From assembly GCF_910594005.1 (NCBI RefSeq), contig NC_057817.1, forward strand, positions 27,257,001-27,321,000: a stretch of DNA of 64,000 nt, in the 5' to 3' direction. Under the pieces are notes generated by a model. The model searched no databases. It saw only the letters and a program-made list of their open reading frames with translations, and was not told where the DNA came from. Origin of the DNA: Cervus elaphus (lineage: Eukaryota; Chordata; Mammalia; Artiodactyla; Cervidae). A program made the translations under genes and the position numbers. This document shows, piece after piece, positions 47,645-59,014 of the stretch; position 1 is the stretch's first letter; each line of letters begins with the position of its first letter.

Positions 47645-50600
47645 GTTTCACATAGCCTTTCTTTGTCACCAATGGTTCTTGAGGTTTTCATGTGACAAAT
47701 GAAGCATTCTTCTCAGGCATGAAGCACACTCCCCACGCCCATGTGCCTCACTCCCTTCCTGTAGAGAACGTCAACAAACAGCAGCTTGGGATACTGATAA
47801 TCAGCTTTCCCTGACAGATACAATTGAATCCAAATGTTTGGCAAGTGTCATGGGAGGACTCTGGTCCAGCATCATGTATACCCTGCTTTTTATTGTTGGG
47901 GCCAAGTGTAATCAATTAGTATCTCCTCCTAAGGCCACTCAACCCACACTCAAGGGGTCAAGTCTTAATGTTCATTAGAGCAATCATGTTTCTGGCCCAT
48001 CAGAGCAGAACAACATTTAGCAATTAAATAGGATATTTGATTTTTACTTAGAGTTAACTTCCTTACCAACAAACTTGCCTGAGAAAGTATATCAAGGATA
48101 ATTAAAGTATATACACTTCTGAACTGAAACTCTATTTCTGTATATGTATCCTGAAGAAATAGTACAAACACAGGAAGACGTATATACATGGATGTGAATT
48201 CCAACCATCTTCCCAGCTTGGAAAAACTGAAAGTGGGAGAGTTGATCAAATTTAGCAGAAAACTCAGATGCTAGTTTCTTAAAGTGTGAAGGCAAAATAA
48301 GAATGGTAATTTCCACCTTCTCACACCTTAACACTCTCTAGGAGATGGGTGAACCTGAGTCTTTCATCTCTCTGGTGTGCCCTGGCTGCTATGACTTCTC
48401 TGAATGGGGATAATGTAACTCAGTATATGGTGCAAGGCTCCTCATTCACTTGTGCTGCCTTTTGGCCATACCAGTCCCTATTTCCTCATGAGTGACTATT
48501 ATCTCCTTTGTCTCCAGGCTCTTACATCACGAGAGAAAGTTTCCTGGTTTCGGTAGCATGGGCAGGGTGCCTCTGGATCTTCTTATCAGTATACTGCTGT
48601 GTTCTCCTATAACCATTTCCCCAGTGAAGTGGGCAGCCTCTCATATTGGTACCTCCTCACTCTCCCCAAAACTTCCCCAACAGCAGGTATGTGATGACTG
48701 GGTTCCAAAATCTATGCCCACTTAGTGTCAGTATTATTATGTATCTATGAGGAGTAATGGAAAGAAAATACTGATTAGGAAAAATACATAGAATACAACA
48801 ATGAATAATAAACAGATTGCAAAATAATATGTAGACATGGATTTATCTAATTAAAATATTAAGGTGCAGATGTTGATAGCAAAAGAGCAGACTGGAAAGC
48901 CCCAAACTCTCCTTTTGCTAAAGAAACATTGAGAAAACAACCAGAAGCTGTCTAAACATTGTAGGAGATCTGGAAAACACTCAAAATATGCAATAGTCAA
49001 GCAAATGCGCTGTCAAGAAAATCCATCTTCCATATTACAGCAAAATTTCATGACAATGTTCCTAGCACTTTCCCTCCCCTATATGTGGTGCAGTTGTGGT
49101 CTTGAGCAGACAGCAACCTTGTTCGTGAACTTTTTTCCCAATCCCCCTCCCACACTCCCGTCTCCCCTCAAACCTATTTGTTCCTCTTGGTCACCCTCCA
49201 CCCCCCAGCACATGCATCTTGAATCGGAGATGCAGATGCAGACTATTTGCAAATTATCATGCAAGCCTCTTCAAACACATCTGGGGGGCATTCCTGAAGA
49301 AATGTTGCAAGGTTCTCACCTTTGTTTCACATAAATTCAGATGCAGGCAAGAGAAGTAGCAGGGACACTCAGTAAAAACTACAGGGCAGACTACAAACAT
49401 ACAGAGACCTGGGGCAAGACTATGGGAGAAGATACACAATAAACCCTCTGATCATCCAAGGTCCAGAGGCTAAGCTACAGAGAGACTCTTTGGGAAATGA
49501 GGACATTCAAAGGCAGCTGTGTATAGGAGAACATTTAGAAAACTGTGCCTAGGTCCAAGCAAAACAGATGTTCAGAAATGTCTTGAGAAGTCTTCAGCAT
49601 TCACCTGGGACTGCTCTCTAGGTTCAGAGCAAGCCCTGTTATGTGGTGGAGTGTCCCATCATAGGGAGAGGTGGTGGTTCTCAGTTTGCTGTTTTGGCTT
49701 TTTAAATTTTTTGTTGTTCTTTTTCAGCTTCTGGTATACAAAAAAAAATCTTCATCAAAAACAGTAGCTGAACACAAGCTATAGGAGCAGCCTGATGTTT
49801 AGGTGTTCAGCATGCCAGGCTTGGCTGACTCATTTAACACTACTAGTCAGTGTGAAGCATAGGTCCTCAGGCGCAAATCCAAGAATCTCTTGTTTGCAAA
49901 AGTCACGGGGTGCATGACCTGAGGCAGGACCCTGTTAGTCATGAACTTTCTAGAAACTGGGAAGTAGAATTGGATAACAAATCAGAGACATTTGATTACT
50001 CCTATTGGCAGCATTTTGTTAAACAAGAGGGAAAAAAGCGGAGACTGTGAATTATAAGTTATTCTGCAGTGATTCACTGGGCAAGGTTTTTAAGGAATAA
50101 CAGAATTATTTACATAGCCTGTTAGCCTGAATATGCCCCCGGCTCACTCCCCAGAATACTTTCTGCCAACAACTCATCTAGAAGGAGTTCACCTCTTTCA
50201 AAGATGAGCACTAGTCAGATGGAAACCATTCCAGGACCAACAAAAGAGATACACACTAAAAAATGAAATGAATAGGAAAATCAAAAGGCAGATAATGAGC
50301 ACTCATCAGAACAAAGTCATCATAAAATATTGCCAAAACAAAATAAATCCTCTATAAAATTCAAGGGAAAAAAGCATATAATGAGAGAGTAAGATATAAA
50401 ACGTTATTTAGAGAAGTCAGATATGAGGCAGAGAGAAAAATAAAACTAGCAGGGAGATGAAGGCCAAGCTGATGTCAGTACAAAGGGCAAGACATATGCT
50501 GAATGAACAGCAAAGAGCATATGGGAGAATATTGAGAAAAGAGAATCAGGGGTCTTAATGGGAGTTAACAAGAGGTTAAAAAAAGGTCAAGAGGATATAG

Positions 50601-50811
50601 GATAGACAAAGAATACAAAGGAGATTCAACACAAGCATAATTTAAACACCTAACGGAAAAGAGTGTACACACACATACGCAACCTCACACACACAAACGG
50701 TCCCTCCCAAAGCACAGAAACATCTTCAGTTAGGTGGTTGGGGATTTGCACTGAGATTCATTTTGACAAATAAATATAGGCAAATGTGCATAATTTAGTG
50801 ATTTTAAATTA
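47645..50811. other. Unit 3 spacer
   Basis: Non-coding. Diverged homology to the other spacers at about 48090-48460 and 49840-50250. 48780-49800 contains no clear paralogous match and no repeat I can name. No gene is recognised, and KRT75, expected next in the cluster, is not present. Confidence 0.55.
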
Positions 50812-51325
50812 TGCAAACCCTAGACAACATATTAAAAAGCAAAGACATCATTTTGCCAACAAAGATCCATCTAGTCAAACGGTTTTTCCAGTAGTTATGT
50901 ACAGATGTGAGAGTTGGACCATAAGGAAAGCTGAGCACCAAAGAACTGATGTTTCTGAATTGTGGTGTTGGAGAAGACTCCTTAGAGTCCCTTGGACTGC
51001 AAGGAGATCAAACCAGTAAATCCTAAAGGAAATCAATCCTGAATATTCATTGAAAGGACTGATGCTGAAGTTGAAACTCCAATATTTTGACTAGCTGATG
51101 CAAAAAGCCAACTCATTGGAAAGACCCTGAGACTGGGAAAGATTGAAGGCAGGAGGAGAAGGGGAAGACAGAGGATGAGATGGTTGGATGGCGTCACTGA
51201 CTCAATGTACATGAGTTTGAGCAAACTTTGGGTGAGAGTGAAGGACAGGGATGCCTGGTATGCTGCAGTCCATGGAGTTGCAAAGAGTTGGACACGATTA
51301 GTAACTGAACAACAACAACAAATAT
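50812..51325 (+). mobile_element. Old BovB-derived fragment
   Basis: Sense BovB 3' region: agacaacatattaaaaagca, gtggtgttggagaagactcc, aggcaggaggagaagggg, then gagttggacacgattagtaa and (caa)n. More diverged than the BovBs in units 1 and 2, so probably older. Confidence 0.85.
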
Positions 51326-51328
51326 CAT

Positions 51329-51615
51329 ATATGGGTATAAAGAAAGAAGTCTTGCAGCTTGTGACAACATGGATGGATCTCTAGGGTTTTACGTTAAGTG
51401 ACATAAGTCAGACAGAGAAAGACAAGTACTGCAAATCTCTCATATGTGAAATCCAAAAAGCAAATGCATTTTCAAAAATTTAAAAACTAAACTCATAGAT
51501 GCAGAGACCAGATTGTTGGTTAACAGGGGTGGGGAGAGGCGGGAGAAGTGAGAGAAATGGGTTAAATGTTTTTGCAGGTTTTAAGTTTAAATAAATTAAA
51601 TTTTAAAAACCTCCA
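51329..51615 (+). mobile_element. Old L1 3'-end fragment
   Basis: Typical decayed L1 end: acaacatggatggatctcta, gttaagtgacataagtcaga, then a 3' UTR with agatgcagagaccagattg and ggggtggggagag, and an A-rich end. Confidence 0.78.
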
Positions 51616-51802
51616 CAGAGATACAATCATGTATTCTTAGAATGTGATAGCTAACATCACAATAATTGAGGATACCAAGGCAACAATATGGAGCAACTGA
51701 AACACTCATACACTGCCGTGGAAACACAACATGATGCAAGCATTCTGCAAATATATATACATATATATTTATACATTTACCTATACCTATATATCTATAT
51801 AG

Positions 51803-51922
51803 GGCTTTCTTGGTGGCTCAGGTGGTAAAGAATCTTCCTGCAATGCAGGAGACCCAGGTTCATATGGAATGATATCAGAGAAGGCAATCACAAAAGCCAA
51901 AGAGTGGAAAACTCTATAGGAT
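51803..51922 (+). mobile_element. Bov-tA SINE head, truncated
   Basis: gggctttcttggtggctcag and ggtaaagaatcttcctgcaa are the tRNA-Glu-derived head in sense orientation, followed by a short degenerate tail. It abuts an antisense BovB fragment. Confidence 0.8.
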
Positions 51923-52392
51923 AAGTTGTTGTTGTTGCTTGGTCATTAAGTTATTTCTGACTCTTTGCAACCCCATGGACTAAAGCATTCCAGGCTTCCC
52001 TGTCCTTCACTCTCTTCTAGAGTTTTCTCAATCATGTCCATTGACTTGGTGATGCTATCTAACCACTTCATTATCTGTTGTGCTCTTCTTCTTTTGCCTT
52101 CAATCTTTCCCAGCATCAGGGTCTTTCTAATGAGTCAGCTCCTTACATCAGGTGGCCAAAGTATTGGAGTTTCAACTTCAGCATCAGTCCTTCCAATGAA
52201 TATTCAGGATTGATTTCCTTTAGGATTGACTGGTTTGATCTCCTTGTTGTCCAAGGTACTCTCAAGAGTCTTCTCCAGCACCACAATTCGAAGGCATCAG
52301 TTCTTTGGCGCTCAGCTTTCTTTATGGTTCAACTCTCATATCCATATGTGACTACTGGAAAAACCATAGGTTTGACTATACAGACCTTTCTC
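51923..52392 (-). mobile_element. BovB-derived fragment, antisense
   Basis: Reverse complement of the BovB 3' region: ctctttgcaaccccatggac, cattgacttggtgatgctat, ccaaagtattggagtttcaa, tctccagcaccacaattcga. Opposite orientation to the fragment at 50812-51325, about 0.6 kb away. Confidence 0.85.
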
Positions 52393-53944
52393 AACAGGCA
52401 ACCTAGTTTATTTAACAAATAAATGGCCAAAAAATTAAGAGCTAAATTATATAAAGGATGTATTATTTAAAGGACATATCACCCAAATAAACATGCATGG
52501 ACTTTATTTAGACCCTGAGTTGAACAAATTATAAAAATAAATAAGAATAAAGGGAAATTTGAGGGGGAGGAGCCAAGATGGCAGAGGAATAGGACGGGGA
52601 AACCACTTTCTCCTCTACAAATTCATCGAAAGAACAATTGAACGCAGAGCAAACTTCACAAAACAACTTCTGATCGCTAGCTGAGGACATCAGGCGCCCA
52701 GAAAAGCAGCCCATTGTCTTCAAAAGGAGGTAGGACAAAATATAAAAGATAAAAAGAGAGACAAAAGAGCTAGGGACGGAGACCCATCCTGGGAAGGGAG
52801 TCTTAATAGAGGAAGTTTCCAAACACCAGGAAACCCTCGCACTGGTGGGTCTGGGGGAAGTTTTCGAATCTCGGAGGGCAACCTAACTAGGAGGAAAAAT
52901 AAATAAAACCCACAGATTACGTGCTTAAAAGCAACTCCCAGCAGAAAAGTACCCCACACCCCCGCATCTGCCACCAGCAAGTGGGGGCAGAACGGAGAGG
53001 AGCGGGCAGCATTGCCTAGGGTAAGGACCGGGCCTGAGTGCCCTGAGGGCAATCGGAGGGAGCTTTTGTGAGATACCAACTTAAATTGTGGGATAGCAAA
53101 AGAGAGAGAAAATTAACTGGCCGAACACACTGCCGGCTGTGCGCAGAACAAAGGGTCTGAGCAAGTCCAGAGAAGAGCTCGCAGGCTGTGGACCGGCCCA
53201 GCCCCTCCGGAGGCAGGAGGCAGGGGGGAGGGGAAAGGGGCAAACTCGGTCCCAAAGACGGCATCCCCTACCACACTGCAAACAGGCCTCCAGTTTCTAA
53301 CCAAAGACCTCCTGAGATTCTGGATGGTTGACATCCGCGGGGAGGGTCGCGGCTAAACACAAGGCGCACGCACCCAACCAGCGCGGGCGGAAACTGAGGC
53401 TGGGCCTGCGGAGGGGAGAGGGCGCTCCGCACCCGGGGAGAGTGCGTCCCTCAAGCTCCTGGCTGCCTGAGCTGCTTGGGCCGGGGAAGGCACAAAACTC
53501 AGGCACAACTGAATCCGTGCTTTTGTGGAATACCCGAAAACTGGAACCGCACGCAACGCAGGGCACGCTCCATATAGAGCAGCCAGGAGCCTGAGCAGTG
53601 TAGACGGGGAAAGCAGCGACCCTCCCTCCCCACAGCATGACGGAACTAGCGAACCTGAACAAGAGACCACCTCCGCCCGCCTGTGTCAGGGCAGAGATTA
53701 GGCACTGAAGAGACTGGCAAACAGAAGCCAAATAAACAAAGGGAACCGCTTCAGAAGGGACTGGTGCAACAGATTAAAATCCCTGTAGATAACACCGACT
53801 ACACCAGAAGGGGCCTACAGATATCGAGAAGTGTAAGCTGTAAGCTGGAACGAGGAGCTATCTGAAACTGAACCAAACCCACACTGACCGCAACAGCTCC
53901 AGAGAAATTCCTAGATATATTTTTACCTTTTTTTTTTTTTAATT

Positions 53945-54075
53945 AAAAAAAAATTTTTTTTTCTTTTCTTTTCTTTTTTATTTTTTCTCTTTTATTTTCT
54001 TTTAAAATTCCCTATTACTCTCCCATTACTCCTTAACTTTCATTTTCATAGATTTTTATGATTTTTTTAATTAGG
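53945..54075 (+). repeat. Left copy of ~131-bp duplication flanking the inserted L1
   Basis: Begins aatt|aaaaaaaaa and ends gattttttttaattagg-like, followed directly by L1 ORF2 sequence. Repeated at about 55853-55986 with differences only in homopolymer lengths. Confidence 0.75.
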
Positions 54076-55852
54076 ACACAAACAGATGGAGAAACATACC
54101 GTGTTCATGGATTGGAAGAATCAATATTGTCAAAATGGCTATTCTACCCAAAGCAATCTATAGATTCAATGCAATCCCTATCAAGCTACCAACGGTATTT
54201 TTCACAGAACTAGACCAAAGAATTTCACAATTTGTATGGAAATACAAAAAACCTCGAATAGCCAAAGTAATCTTGAGAAAGAAGAATGGAACTGGAGGAA
54301 TCAACCTGCCTGACTTCAGACTCTACTACAAAGCCACAGTCATCAAGACAGTGTGGTACTGGCACAAAGACAGAAATATAGACCAATGGAACAGAATAGA
54401 AAGCCCAGAGATAAATCCACGAACCTAAGGACACCTTATCTTCGACAAAGGAGGCAAGGATATACAATGGAAAAAAGACAACCTCTTTAACAAGTGGTGC
54501 TGGGAAAACTGGTCAACCACTTGCAAAAGAATGAAACTAGAACACTTTCTAACACCATACACAAAAATAAACTCAAAATGGATTAAAGATCTAAATGTAA
54601 GACCAGAAACTATAAAACTCCTAGAGGAGAACATAGGCAAAACACTCTCCGACATAAATCACAGCAGGATCCTCTATGACCCACCTCCCAGAATATTGGA
54701 AATAAAAGCAAAAATAAACAAATGGGATCTAATGAAACTTAAAAGCTTTTGCACTACAAAAGAAACTATAAGTAAGGTGAAAAGACAGCCGTCAGATTGG
54801 GAGAAAATAATAGCAAATGAAGCAACAGACAAAGGATTAATCTCAAAAATATACAAGCAACTCCTGCAGCTCAATTCCAGAAAAATAAATGACCCAATCA
54901 AAAAATGGGCCAGAGAACTAAACAGACATTTCTCCAAAGAAGACATACAGATGGCTAACAAACACATGAAAAGGTGCTCAACATCACTCATTATTAGAGA
55001 AATGCAAATCAAAACCACAGTGAGGTACCATTACACACCAGTCAGGATGGCTGCTATCCAAAAGTCTACAAGCAATAAATGCTGGAGAGGGTGTGGAGAA
55101 AAGGGAACCCTCTTACACTGTTGGTGGGAATGCAAACTAGTACAGCCACTATGGAAAACAGTGTGGAGATTCCTTAAAAAACTGGAAATAGAACTGCCAT
55201 ATGACCCAGCAATACCACTTCTGGGCATACACACTGAGGAAACCAGATCTGAAAGAGACACATGCACCCCAATGTTCATCGCAGCACTGTTTATAATAGC
55301 CAGGACATGGAAGCAACCTAGATGCCCATCAGCAGATGAATGGATAAGGAAGCTGTGGTACATATACACCATGGAATTTTACTCAGCCGTCAAAAAGAAT
55401 TCATTTGAACCAGTCCTAATGAGATGGATGAAACTGGAGCCCCTTATACAGAGTGAAGTAAGCCAGAAAGATAAAGAACATTACAGCATACTAACACATA
55501 TATATGGAATTTAGAAAGATGGTAACGATAACCCTATATGCAAAACAGAAAAAGAGACACAGAAATACAGAACAGACTTTTGAACTCTCTGGGAGAAGGT
55601 GAGGGTGGGATGCTTCAAAAGAACAGCATGTATACTATCTATGGTGAAACAGATCACCAGCCCAGGTGGGATGCATGAGACAAGTGCTCGGGCCTGGTAC
55701 ACTGGGAAGACCCAGAGGAATCGGGTGGAGAGGGAGATGGGAGGGGGGATCGGGATGGGGAATAAGTGTAAATCTATGGCTGATTCATATCAATGTATGA
55801 CAAAACCCACTGAAATGTTGTGAAGTAATTAGCCTCCAACTAATAAAAAAAT
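54076..55852 (+). mobile_element. 5'-truncated L1 inserted in the 5' UTR of the larger L1
   Basis: Begins abruptly in ORF2 (acacaaacagatggagaaac, equivalent to 63168 of the host L1) and runs to the L1 3' end taattagcctccaactaat plus poly(A). One reading frame, 54531-55514, covers the ORF2 C-terminal region, ending SILTHIYGI; a preceding frame 54135-54428 is cut by a frameshift also present, in another form, in the host L1. It lacks the endonuclease and RT catalytic domains. Similarity to the host copy is very high, so both belong to a young subfamily. Confidence 0.88.
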
Positions 55853-55986
55853 AAAAAAAAAAATTTTTTTTTTCTTTTCTTTTCTTTTTTATTTTTTCTC
55901 TTTTATTTTCTTTTAAAATTCCCTATTACTCTCCCATTACTCCTTAACTTTCATTTTCATAGATTTTTATGATTTTTTTAATTAGG
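55853..55986 (+). repeat. Right copy of ~131-bp duplication
   Basis: Matches 53945-54075 apart from one or two extra A/T in the runs; then continues into host L1 5' UTR with attaggaaaaaaattttttt. Confidence 0.75.
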
Positions 55987-57093
55987 AAAAAAATTTTTTT
56001 CTTGTTTTTTTTTTTCTTTTCTTTTTCTCTTATTTTCTTTTAAAGTTCTCTATTACTCCTCTACTACTCCTTAATTTTCATTTTCATTTCACTATAACCT
56101 TGCAAAAAAAAAAGAGAAGCCCTATTTTTAAACTGAACTTCATATATATTTCTAAAATTTTTTGTGTTTTTGTTTTTAATATTGTATTTTTAAGAGTCTA
56201 ACCTCTACTCTAGATTTTTAATCTTTGTTTTTCAGTATGTGATATAAATTTTGGACATTTAAGAATCCAATATTCAGTTCCCATTTTTATTCAGGAGTGT
56301 GTTGATTACTCTCTCCCACTTTTGACTCTCCTTTTTCTACCTCAGAACACCTCTATTTCCTCCTTTCCCCTTCTCTTCCCAATCCAATTCTGTGAATCTT
56401 TGTGGGTGTCTGGGCTACAGAGAACACTTTGGGAACAGACAACTGTGTAGATCTCTCTCCTCTTGAGTCCCCCTTTTTCTCCTCCTGCTTATCTCTATCT
56501 CCCTCCTCCCTCTCCTCTTTTTCATGTAACTCTGTGAACCTCTCTGGGTGTCCCTCATGGTGGAGAATCTTTTCACCATTAACCTAGAAGTTTTATTATC
56601 AGTGCTGTATAGTTGGAGAAGTCTTGAGACTACTGGAAGAATAAGACTGAAATCCTGAGGCAGGAGACTTAAGCCCAAAACCTGAGAACACCAGAAAACA
56701 TGGAACATTAAGTAATAAGAGACCATCCAAAAGCCTCCATACCTACACTGAAACCAACCACCACCCAAGAGCCAGTAAGTTTCAGAGCAAGACATACCAC
56801 ACAAATTCTCCAGCAATGCAGGAACATAGCCCTGAGCGTCAACATACAGTCTGTCCAAAGTCACACCTAACACATAGACCCATCTCAAAACTCATTACTG
56901 GGCACTCCATTGCACTCCAGAGAGAAGAAATTCAGTTCCACGCACCAGAACACCGACGCAAGCTTCCCTAACCAGGAAACCTTGACAAGCCAATCATCCA
57001 ACCCCACCCACCGGGTGAAACCTCCACAATAAAAAGGAACCACAGACCTCCAGAATACAGAAAGCCCACTCCAGACACAGAAATCTAAACAAG

Positions 57094-58014
57094 ATGAAAA
57101 GGCAGAGAAATACCCAACAGGTAAAGGAACATGAAAAATGCCTGCCAAGTCAAACAAAAGAGGAGGAGATAGGGAATCTACCTGAAAAAGAATTTATAAT
57201 AATGATAACAAAAATGATCCAAAATCTTGAAAACAAAATGGAGTTACAGATAAATAGCCTGGAGACAAAGATTGAGAAGATGCAAGAAATGTTTAATAAA
57301 GACCTAGAAGAAATTAAAAAGACTCAATTAAAAATGAATAATGCAATACATGAGATCAAAAACACTCTGGAGGGAACCAAGAGTAGAATAACGGAGAGAG
57401 AAGATAGGATAAGTGAGGTAGAAGATAAAATGGTGGAAATAAATGAAGCAGAGAGGAAAAAAGAAAAAAGAATCAAAAGAAATGAGGACAACCTCAGGGA
57501 CCTCTGGGACAACGTGAAATGCCCCAACATTTGAATCATAGGAGTCCCAGAAGAAGAAGACAAAAGAAAGGCCATGAGAAAATACTTGAGGAGATAATAG
57601 CTGAAAACTTCCCTAAAATGGGGAAGGAAATAGCCACCCAAGTCCAAGAAACCCAGAGAGTCCCAAACAGGATAAACCCAAGGTGAAACACCCCAAGACA
57701 CATATTAATCAAATTAACAAAGATCAAACACAAAGAACAAATATTAGAAGCAGCAAGGGAGAAGCCACAAATAACACACAAAGGGATTCCCATAAGGATA
57801 ACAGCTGATCTATCAATAGAAACCCTCCAGGCCAGAAGGGAATGGCAGGACATACTTCAAGTAATGAAAGAGAATAACCTACAACCTAGATTACTGTACC
57901 CAGCAAGGATCTCCTTCATATCTGAATTCAAAAGCTTTACAGACAAGTAAAAGCTGAGAGAATTCAGCACCACCAAACCAGCTCTTCAACAAACGCTAAA
58001 GGATCTTCTCTAGA
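57094..58014 (+). pseudogene. L1 ORF1 remnant (RNA-binding protein)
   Basis: An open frame of 146 codons from 57094 covers the N-terminal basic region and coiled coil (KMELQINSLETKIEKMQEM, then RITEREDRISEVEDKM) and stops at 57532-57534 in NVKCPNI-stop. Homologous but frameshifted and stop-containing sequence continues (IGVPEEEDK; RITADLSIETLQARREWQD) to about 58014. ORF1p normally forms trimers that coat L1 RNA; this copy is truncated before its nucleic-acid-binding C-terminal domain. Confidence 0.85.
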
Positions 58015-58063
58015 TAGGAAACACAGAAAGGTTGTATAAACGTGAACCCAAAACAACAAAGTA

Positions 58064-58811
58064 AATGGCAACGGGACCATACCTATAAATAACTACCTTA
58101 AATGTAAATGGGTTGAATGCCCCAACCAAAAGACAAAGATGGGTTGAATGGATACAAAAACAAGACCCCTATATATGCTGTCTACAAGAGACCCACCTCA
58201 AAACAAGAGACACATACAGACTAAAAGTGAAGGGCTGGAAAAAAATATTTCACGCAAGCGGAGAACAAAAAAAGCAGGAGTCGCAATACTCATATCAGAT
58301 AAATTAGACTTTCAAATAAAGGCTGTGAAAAGAGACAAAGAAAGACACTACATAATGATCAAAGGATCAATCCAAGAAGAAGATAAAACAATTATAAATA
58401 TATATGCACCCAACATAGGAGCACCGCAATATGTAAGGCAAACGCTAACGAGTATGAAAGAGGAAATTAATAGTAACACAATAATAGTGGGAGACTTTAA
58501 TACCCCACTCACAACTATGGATAGATCAACTAAACAGAAAATCAACAAGGAAACACAAACTTTAAATGACACAATGGACCAGCTAGACCTAATTGATATC
58601 TATAGGACATTTCACCCCAAAACAATCAACTTCACCTTTTTCTCAAGTGCACACGGAACCTTCTCCAGAATAGATCACATCCTGGGCCATAAATCTAGTC
58701 TTGGTAAATTCAAAAAAATTGAAATCATTCCAGTCATCTTTTCTGACCACAGTGCAGTAAGATTAGATCTCAATTATAGGAAAAAAATTGTTAAAAATCC
58801 AAACATATGGA
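58064..58811 (+). pseudogene. L1 ORF2 remnant, endonuclease part
   Basis: Apurinic-like endonuclease domain: WIQKQDPYICCLQETHLK in one frame, then after a frameshift near 58270 the frame 58148-58813 runs through GVAILISDKLDF, VGDFNTPLTTMDR and SDHSAVRLDL. The ETH, GDFN and SDH catalytic motifs are visible but not in one frame. It is then cut by the WBP11 retrocopy. Confidence 0.85.
58793..58811 (+). repeat. Target-site duplication of WBP11 retrocopy, left
   Basis: aaaaatccaaacatatgga, after tt; the host ORF2 reads through it. Confidence 0.92.
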
Positions 58812-59014
58812 AGTGACGTAGGGATGGCGGAGGGGCGCGAGGTTTCAAGATGGCGGTGGTTGGGTGGTTGACCGAAAGGCCGAGGTGAAGGCCCCTACGA
58901 CGTCAAACGGGCCGAGAATCGTTCCCTCCCCGCTTCTCACAGCCCCAGGAGCCCAGCAGAAGCGTTTTAGGTTTTATTTTCTAAATAAGCAAGTAAATCA
59001 AACAACTTGTCAAC

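Larger units (their letters stand above)
41941..52561 (+). repeat. Tandem duplication unit 3 (KRT6 gene plus shortened, diverged spacer)
   Basis: The promoter and gene are near-identical to unit 2. The spacer matches the others only in pieces: 48090-48460 to about 18250-18600, 49840-50250 to about 25020-25440, and 52395-52560 to about 26520-26690. Most of the middle spacer (BovB-bearing region of units 1 and 2) has no clear counterpart. Unit 3 is broken at 52562 by a large L1. Confidence 0.7.

Noticed and set aside
52561..53900. CpG-rich block considered as a CpG-island promoter of a host gene
   Set aside because: It is the L1 5' UTR, starting with the gggaggagccaagatggc motif.
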